Assembly (NCBI GenBank): GCA_023457615.1
Contig: JAEWKY010000026.1
Span: forward strand, 1 to 9,848
DNA: 9,848 nt
Direction: 5' to 3'
Source: Actinomycetes bacterium
GTDB taxonomy: Bacteria > Actinomycetota > Actinomycetes > Actinomycetales > Microbacteriaceae
Made by a program: the position numbers and the translations under genes. The notes beneath the pieces are model-generated. The model had not been told where the DNA came from, did no database searches, and saw nothing but the letters and a program-made list of their open reading frames with translations. Below, one piece after another: positions 6,007-9,848 of the stretch (positions within the stretch are counted from its first letter, which is position 1; the number at the start of each line of letters is the position of its first letter).

Positions 6007-6801
6007 AGCGCGGCCGCCACGACCTACCGGTGGCACGAAGGCGTGCTCGAGGCGCGCGACGACTGCGACGTCGTGCCCGCGGCGATCGACGCGGCGGACT
6101 CCTGGCTCGTCACCGACGGCGCGGTGCTCGCGCTCGACCTGCACCGCTCGCGGTTCCTGACCTCGGTGCCGCGCGGGCTGCACCCCCGGCTCGGTCCCGG
6201 GGCGTTCTTCGACGCGGCGATCGCCGCGATCCCGCGCGAGGGCGACTGGTTCCCGCGGGTCGAGCTGCGCACCCAGCTGGGGCGCCCGCAGCTGCTCTTC
6301 CGCCTGCGTCCCGCACCCGAGCTGTCGCGCTCGATCGTGCTCGCGACGCATCGCGGGCGCGATCCCCGCCGCGAGCCCAGGTTCAAGGGGCCCGACCTCG
6401 AGGCGATGACCCGACTGCGCACGTCGGTGCAGGCGCAGGGCGCCGGGGATGCCGTCATCCTGACGCCCGAGGGCTGGATCGCGGACGGGTCGACGACGTG
6501 CCTCGCGTGGTGGCGCGGCGACGCGCTGTGCATCCCCTCCGACGACATCCCGAGGATCGACAGCGTGACCCTGCGCAGCGTGCTCGCCCTCGCCACGGCG
6601 ACCGGCGTCGACGTGCTGCGCGAGGAGGCGCGACCGGAGGACCTCGACGGCTGCGAGGTGTGGGCGCTCAACGCGCTGCACGGCATCCGGATCGTGACGT
6701 CGTGGGTCGACGGCCCCGCGACGGCCGAGGAGCCGGGGCGGCTGGAGAGCTGGCGCCGCCGGCTCGACGCGCTGCGACGGCCGCTGCCGGAGGTCGCATG
6801 A
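6004..6801 (+). CDS. pabC: Class IV aminotransferase fold protein, probable 4-amino-4-deoxychorismate lyase
   Basis: The 265-residue protein belongs to the PLP-dependent class IV aminotransferase (branched-chain aminotransferase/PabC) fold. The likely reaction is elimination of pyruvate from 4-amino-4-deoxychorismate to give 4-aminobenzoate. Lys128 in FKGPDLEAMTRLR aligns with the PLP-binding Lys of this family. GAGDAVILTPEGWIADGSTT (146-165) is the typical cofactor-phosphate region, and ALNALHGIR (221-229) matches the C-terminal conserved motif. Length is normal. The N-terminal region (10-60) is divergent, as is common for actinobacterial members. Divergent pairing with pabB supports the PabC role over a D-amino-acid or branched-chain aminotransferase. 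No Shine-Dalgarno is present at a usable distance; TAGCCT exactly 6 bases upstream suggests a leaderless start. Its stop overlaps the next gene's ATG (ATGA). Confidence 0.85.
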   Translation: MSAAATTYRWHEGVLEARDDCDVVPAAIDAADSWLVTDGAVLALDLHRSRFLTSVPRGLHPRLGPGAFFDAAIAAIPREGDWFPRVELRTQLGRPQLLFRLRPAPELSRSIVLATHRGRDPRREPRFKGPDLEAMTRLRTSVQAQGAGDAVILTPEGWIADGSTTCLAWWRGDALCIPSDDIPRIDSVTLRSVLALATATGVDVLREEARPEDLDGCEVWALNALHGIRIVTSWVDGPATAEEPGRLESWRRRLDALRRPLPEVA

Positions 6802-7481
6802 ACGAGTGGATCAACGACGCCCTGCTCTGGGTGCTCGACCTCGTGCAGAGCGTCGACCCGGTCGCCCGCACGCTGCTCGCGGGCCTCGGCATCTTCCTCG
6901 AGACCTCGATCCTCATCGGGCTCGTCGTGCCGGGCGACACGATCGTGCTCGTCGCCGCGACGGCGGTGCAGAATCCCGTGCAGTACGCCGGGCTGCTCGT
7001 CGCGGTCGTCGTCGGGGCGCTCGGCGGCGAGAGCGTCGGGTTCGCCCTCGGCCGCTACTTCGGTCCGCGCATCCGCGACTCGCGCCTCGGTCGACGGATC
7101 GGCGTGAAGAACTGGGAGCGGGCCGCGAACTACGTCGACCGGAGGGGCGGGATCGCGGTGTTCGTCTCGCGGTTCCTGCCGGTGCTGCACTCGCTCGTGC
7201 CCGTCACGGTCGGCATGAGCAACATGCCGTACCGCAGGTTCATCACCTGGACGGCGCCCGCGTGCGTGCTGTGGGCGCTGCTCTACGTCACGTTCGGCTC
7301 GCTCGCGGCGGTCTCGTACCGGGAGCTCGCGAGCACCGTGCACTTCGCCGGCTACCTCTTCGTCGGCGCGATCGTCGTGTTCGTGGTCGGGATCGTCGTC
7401 GTCAAGAAGCTGCTCGAGCGCTCGGAGGCCCGGCACTGGGACCGTCAGGGCGACGGCGACGCCACCACGACGGAGGACTGA
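6798..7481 (+). CDS. DedA family integral membrane protein (VTT domain)
   Basis: This 227-residue protein shows the DedA/SNARE-associated motifs in order: FLETSILIGLVVPGD (33-47), GALGGESVGFALGRYFG (73-89) and FVSRFLPVLHSLVPVTVG (122-139). Four or five hydrophobic segments are visible, including 155-173 and 183-203, followed by a short charged cytoplasmic-type tail. Family members are linked to undecaprenyl-phosphate or phospholipid flipping, membrane potential and envelope stress; the substrate cannot be set from sequence. Glu35 and Asp47, 12 residues apart, correspond to the essential acidic pair known in E. coli YqjA/YghB, and Arg125 to the first essential Arg. The second Arg position appears to be His131. 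The ATG overlaps the pabC stop, with GGAGG (6789-6793) 4 bases before it, so the two genes are translationally coupled. Confidence 0.93.
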   Translation: MNEWINDALLWVLDLVQSVDPVARTLLAGLGIFLETSILIGLVVPGDTIVLVAATAVQNPVQYAGLLVAVVVGALGGESVGFALGRYFGPRIRDSRLGRRIGVKNWERAANYVDRRGGIAVFVSRFLPVLHSLVPVTVGMSNMPYRRFITWTAPACVLWALLYVTFGSLAAVSYRELASTVHFAGYLFVGAIVVFVVGIVVVKKLLERSEARHWDRQGDGDATTTED

Positions 7482-7521
7482 CCCGCATCTCCTCGCGAGT
7501 CGAGTGCCGCGAAGGTGGAGG
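7482..7521. other. Convergent gap between the DedA gene and the TetR-family gene
   Basis: Forty bases separate two converging stop codons. The only structure seen is the palindrome CTCGCGAG (7492-7499) and a weak possible CTCC/GGAG pairing across the gap. There is no strong hairpin and no T-run, so I cannot call a terminator for either gene. Confidence 0.4.
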
Positions 7522-8163
7522 TCAGCCCCAGTAGGGCGCGAGGAGCGCGGCGGTGGCGGCGCGACCGGACTCGAGGAAGCGCTCGTCGCCCGAGGGGTCG
7601 AGGCGGAACGCCCGGGCGCAGAGGGCATCCGACGCGACGACCGACGCCGCGAAGGCCGCGCGGGCCTCGTCGGAGGCGTCGAGGCCGAAGCGCGCCACGA
7701 GGGCGTCGAAGAGGGCGTCGGCGAACGCCTGCATGGCGGGCGTCCCGGTCGCGGGACGCAGGTCGATCGCGTCGCCGTAGCGCAGGGACGCGAACCCCGG
7801 CTCGTCGCGGAAGGCGAGCGCCACGTGGTGGAACGCGGCCGCGAGCGCGGTGAGCCAGTCGCGGTGCGCGGGGTTCGAGAGCTCGGCGAGCGCGAGCCCG
7901 CTCGTGCGGTCCGCGTTGCGCGCCGCGAGGCTCTGCAGCACGGCGATGCGGTCGGGGAAGTAGCGGTAGACGGTGCCGATCGAGGCGCCCGCCCGGTCCG
8001 CGACCATCGCAGTGGTGAGACGCTCGTAGCCGATCTCGTGCACGACGTGCGCGGCGGCGTCGAGCAGGGCGGTCAGTCGCGCGGCGCTGCGCGCCTGCAC
8101 CGGTTCGTTGCGGATGACCGCGGTCCCCTCGACCCGCGGAGCGTCCAGATGCGTCTGTACCAT
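7522..8163 (-). CDS. TetR/AcrR family transcriptional regulator
   Basis: The 213-residue protein has an N-terminal TetR-type helix-turn-helix at about 25-72: LLDAAAHVVHEIGYERLTT then MVADRAGASIGTVYRYFPDR, the family's signature recognition helix. The remaining 140 residues are alpha-helical and Ala-rich, as expected for a ligand-binding and dimerisation domain; the C-terminus ends PYWG. The length is typical. ATG at 8163 is chosen because a good Shine-Dalgarno, GAGGAGA, ends 5 bases upstream; the open frame extends further upstream, but without TetR features. It is transcribed away from the App1-like gene, with palindromes in the 88-base gap. A divergent neighbour is a common target of TetR proteins, so it may repress that gene and itself. 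The ligand is unknown. Confidence 0.92.
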   Translation of the reverse strand: MVQTHLDAPRVEGTAVIRNEPVQARSAARLTALLDAAAHVVHEIGYERLTTAMVADRAGASIGTVYRYFPDRIAVLQSLAARNADRTSGLALAELSNPAHRDWLTALAAAFHHVALAFRDEPGFASLRYGDAIDLRPATGTPAMQAFADALFDALVARFGLDASDEARAAFAASVVASDALCARAFRLDPSGDERFLESGRAATAALLAPYWG

Positions 8164-8251
8164 CGGGGTCTCCTCAGCCTGATCCGACTCGGAGTCTAGA
8201 CCCGCCGGTGTCGGGGATTCCCGGAAATCTCGTTCTGACACACTGGGAGAT
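8164..8251. promoter_or_regulatory. Divergent regulatory region with candidate TetR operators
   Basis: On the minus strand, TAGACT (8198-8193) is a plausible -10 for the regulator gene, giving a leader of about 23 bases with the Shine-Dalgarno. It is covered by two overlapping perfect palindromes, GACTC-G-GAGTC (8186-8196) and GTCTAGAC (8194-8201). A third, TTCC-C-GGAA (8218-8226), lies inside the imperfect GATTCCCGGAAATC (8216-8229), where the -35 should be. Either site could be the operator. On the plus strand, CTGACA (8235-8240) resembles a -35, but no matching -10 is seen before the App1-like gene. Confidence 0.5.
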
Positions 8252-9247
8252 ATGGCGGGTCCCGTGTTGCGTCTCACGCTCCGCATCGGCGACGCCGTGC
8301 ACCGGCTGCGCTCGGGGTGGGCGCGGCGCGCGGGACGCGTCCCGACCGTGGTGCCGTTCGTCGGATACGGCGGCGACGGATGGGTGCGCGTGCTCGGACG
8401 CGTCGTGCTCCGCAAGCCCGGCGTCGACAGGTTCACGAGCATCCGCGGCTGGCGCAGCTTCACCTCCGTGCCCGTCCGCGACGTCGAGGTCGCGGTGCAC
8501 GCCGGCGGCGTCGCGAGCGTCGTGCGCACCGACCGCGGAGGCATCATCGACGCCCACGTCGGGTCGGATCTCGCCCCCGGCTGGTCGGCGGTGCGCCTCA
8601 CCCTCCCCGGTCGCGACGCGGTCGACGGATCGGTCCACGTCGTCGACGAGGCGGCGGGCTTCGGGATGGTGTCGGACGTCGACGACACGGTCATGGTCAC
8701 GGCCCTCCCCCGTCCCTTCCTCGCGGCGTGGAACTCGTTCGTGCTCGACGAGCACGCCCGCACCCCGGTCGCCGGCATGGCCGTGCTCTACGAGCGCATC
8801 ACGCGCGCGCATCCCGGCGCCCCGGTCGTGTACCTGTCGACCGGAGCCTGGAACGTCGTGCCGACGCTCACCCGCTTCCTCACCCGCAACCTCTATCCCC
8901 GCGGACCGCTCCTGCTGACCGACTGGGGCCCGGCGCCCGAGCACTGGTTCCGCAGCGGCCCCGAGCACAAGCGGCGCAGTCTCGAGCGCCTCGCCGAGGA
9001 GTTCCCGGGCATCCGCTGGCTGCTCGTCGGGGACGACGGCCAGCACGACGAGAGCATCTACGGCGACTTCGCGCGGGCGCATCCCGACCACGTGCGCGCG
9101 GTCGCCATCCGCCGGCTCACGCCCGGGGAGGCGGTGCTCGCGGGCGGTCGCTCGACCGAGGGGCCTCCCGGCACGGAGGTGTCGTGGGTGGCGGCCCCCG
9201 ACGGCGCGGGGCTCAGCGAGCGGCTCGGCGGCCTCGGCGTGCTCTGA
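8252..9247 (+). CDS. App1/DUF2183 family protein, probable phosphatidate phosphatase
   Basis: This 331-residue protein matches the App1 phosphatidate phosphatase catalytic domain, a HAD-like hydrolase known from yeast App1 and many uncharacterised bacterial homologues. The motifs are DVDDT (142-146, the nucleophile and acid/base Asp pair), STG (196-198, motif II), Lys240 in EHKRRSLERL (motif III) and GDDGQHDESIY (260-270, motif IV). Residues 30-120 form the usual beta-rich N-terminal domain (VVPFVGYG...VRVLGRVVL). The expected reaction is phosphatidic acid to diacylglycerol, but bacterial substrates are poorly established. No signal peptide is evident, so it is probably cytoplasmic or membrane-peripheral. 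The start is uncertain: GGGAGA (8245-8250) is only 1 base before this ATG. A GTG at 8264 (residue 5) is an alternative, at a long spacing. It is divergent from the TetR gene. Confidence 0.88.
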   Translation: MAGPVLRLTLRIGDAVHRLRSGWARRAGRVPTVVPFVGYGGDGWVRVLGRVVLRKPGVDRFTSIRGWRSFTSVPVRDVEVAVHAGGVASVVRTDRGGIIDAHVGSDLAPGWSAVRLTLPGRDAVDGSVHVVDEAAGFGMVSDVDDTVMVTALPRPFLAAWNSFVLDEHARTPVAGMAVLYERITRAHPGAPVVYLSTGAWNVVPTLTRFLTRNLYPRGPLLLTDWGPAPEHWFRSGPEHKRRSLERLAEEFPGIRWLLVGDDGQHDESIYGDFARAHPDHVRAVAIRRLTPGEAVLAGGRSTEGPPGTEVSWVAAPDGAGLSERLGGLGVL

Positions 9248-9276
9248 GCCCACCGCGCCGACCCTCCCGCGGGGCT

Positions 9277-9292
9277 CCCCCGAAGACGGGGG
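9277..9292 (+). terminator. Hairpin after the App1-like gene, possible terminator
   Basis: CCCCCG-AAGA-CGGGGG forms a perfect 6-bp stem with a 4-base loop, 29 bases after the stop at 9247. It sits just before the next gene's promoter, a sensible place for a terminator. No T-run follows, so termination may be weak or Rho-assisted. Confidence 0.5.
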
Positions 9293-9302
9293 CACGGCAT
9301 CC

Positions 9303-9332
9303 TTGACCCTGCTCGCCACCGACCGGTAACTT
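9303..9332 (+). promoter_or_regulatory. Sigma70-type promoter of the small membrane protein gene
   Basis: TTGACC (9303-9308) and TAACTT (9327-9332) are separated by 18 bases and are the best -35/-10 pair in the window. Transcription would start near 9339, leaving a 5' leader of about 130 bases before the ATG at 9472. Confidence 0.65.
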
Positions 9333-9338
9333 CGTGTT

Positions 9339-9471
9339 CGGCGGCGAGTCCCCCATTGTGCGGACACGCCTCCACCCGCCTCACCCCCCAGGCATCACCC
9401 GCGTCCGGCTCCCCCCGCCGGCAGGTCCCCCCGACCCGCGGTTCCCTTTCCCCCGAGAGGAACAGCAAGGC
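9339..9471 (+). other. Long C-rich 5' leader with a hairpin and a G-quadruplex motif on the opposite strand
   Basis: The predicted leader is strongly C-rich and contains several C3-C6 runs. CCGGC (9405-9409) and GCCGG (9417-9421) form a hairpin whose 7-base loop is TCCCCCC. On the minus strand, 9454-9427 reads G5-AAA-G3-AACCGC-G3-TC-G6, which satisfies the G3+N1-7 quadruplex pattern. The C-rich, G-poor transcript would also suit Rho loading. It matches no riboswitch that I recognise. AGAGGAA (9456-9462) is the Shine-Dalgarno. Confidence 0.5.
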
Positions 9472-9798
9472 ATGTCCGCCGTGCTCGTCACCACCACCGC
9501 CGCGTCCCTCGCGCCCGACGCCGGGCTCTTCGCCGCCGTCATCGTGGCCGCCGGCGCCACCGCGCTCGCCGCGCTCGGCATGATGCTCTTCGGGATGCAC
9601 CGCAGCGCCCGCCTCACCGCCCTCCGCGGCCTCGCGACCGCGGGCCTCGGCCTGGGCGTCGTCTCGATCGCCGTCGGCGGGGTGCTCGCCGTCTCCCCCG
9701 CCTCCGCGCAGGCCACGCCCGACCAGGCCGGCCCCACCTACGTCGTCACCTCCGACGACGACCCGTCGGTGCAGCTGCCGACCCTCCCGCTCGACTAG
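9472..9798 (+). CDS. Small two-helix membrane protein of unknown function
   Basis: I do not recognise this 108-residue protein. It has two hydrophobic helices at about 18-40 and 53-75, joined by a basic loop (HRSARLTALR, 43-52). By the positive-inside rule, both ends should face outside. The second helix is followed by the signal-peptidase-like ASAQA (77-81) and a 27-residue acidic, proline-containing tail with SDDDPSVQLPTLPLD at its end. Cleavage after Ala81 would release that tail; this is inference. ATG at 9472 is chosen because AGAGGAA lies 9 bases upstream, and because the hydrophobic, membrane-like sequence begins after it. The in-frame extension back to 9334 is proline-rich and would begin only one base after the -10 box. 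The gene stands alone, behind its own promoter and long leader, and is followed by a hairpin. Codon use matches its neighbours. Confidence 0.75.
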   Translation: MSAVLVTTTAASLAPDAGLFAAVIVAAGATALAALGMMLFGMHRSARLTALRGLATAGLGLGVVSIAVGGVLAVSPASAQATPDQAGPTYVVTSDDDPSVQLPTLPLD

Positions 9799-9802
9799 GT
9801 CC

Positions 9803-9817
9803 CGCGGCTCCGCCGCG
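9803..9817 (+). terminator. Hairpin after the small membrane protein gene
   Basis: CGCGGC-TCC-GCCGCG forms a perfect 6-bp stem with a 3-base loop, 5 bases after the stop codon at 9798. A second palindrome, CCTCGCGAGG (9824-9833), follows. No T-run is seen. The position argues for a terminator, but the evidence is structural only. The last bases of the window hold no recognisable gene. Confidence 0.5.
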
Positions 9818-9848
9818 ACCCGCCCTCGCGAGGTCGGCCCGTCGCACC

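Noticed and set aside
5122..6681. Long minus-strand frame of 519 codons across the pabB start and pabC
   Set aside because: It is a shadow of pabB in another frame and of pabC on the other strand, with Arg/Ser-rich composition and no domain signature.
8164..8778. Upstream extension of the TetR frame to 418 residues
   Set aside because: The extra N-terminal sequence is low-complexity and antisense to the App1-like gene, and the ATG at 8163 has a good Shine-Dalgarno.
1..9848. tRNA, rRNA, CRISPR array, insertion sequence, prophage or integration site
   Set aside because: I saw no regularly spaced repeats, no transposase or integrase motifs and no tRNA-like cloverleaf; every long frame is a housekeeping-type gene or its shadow.

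Overview
The window is very GC-rich, its codons end mostly in G or C, and all of it is packed with genes. The LeuS, ComEA/ComEC and chorismate-enzyme sequences point to an actinobacterium, most likely family Microbacteriaceae; I cannot name the genus from sequence alone. It looks like ordinary chromosome: no phage, transposon, CRISPR, rRNA or tRNA is visible. No gene-free stretch exceeds 300 bases.

Layout. Positions 1-5992 run leftwards: pabB (4670-5992), then leuS (1938-4526), then comEA (1223-1825), then the first 408 codons of comEC, which leaves the window at position 1. Positions 6004-7481 run rightwards: pabC and a DedA-family membrane protein gene, overlapping by 4 bases. A TetR-family regulator (7522-8163, minus) faces the DedA gene. 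It is divergent from an App1/DUF2183-type phosphatidate phosphatase gene (8252-9247, plus). Last comes a small two-helix membrane protein of unknown function (9472-9798, plus), behind its own sigma70-like promoter and a long C-rich leader.

How the genes work together. PabB and PabC catalyse consecutive steps from chorismate to 4-aminobenzoate, the folate precursor. They are transcribed divergently from a gap of only 11 bases. ComEA and ComEC are the DNA receptor and membrane channel of the DNA-uptake machinery. DedA and the App1-like enzyme are both linked to membrane lipid handling.

Most notable features. (1) Between pabB and leuS lies what reads as a complete leucine-responsive attenuator. 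It has a promoter, a 14-codon leader peptide starting at the predicted transcription start with four consecutive Leu codons, a perfect 11-bp inverted repeat, and a second 8-base copy of the same segment that overlaps the leuS Shine-Dalgarno. The choice of pairing would hide or expose the leuS ribosome binding site. (2) The pabB/pabC gap forms a symmetric CATAG-N7-CTATG element, giving each gene a TANNNT -10 box exactly 6 bases before its start codon. (3) The same -10/start spacing recurs at the leuS leader peptide and at comEA, so four transcripts here look leaderless. (4) The leuS stop codon lies inside a hairpin resembling a dispersed Microbacteriaceae intergenic repeat. (5) LeuS has no cysteine anywhere, so it cannot hold the Cys-ligated zinc of many bacterial LeuRS enzymes.
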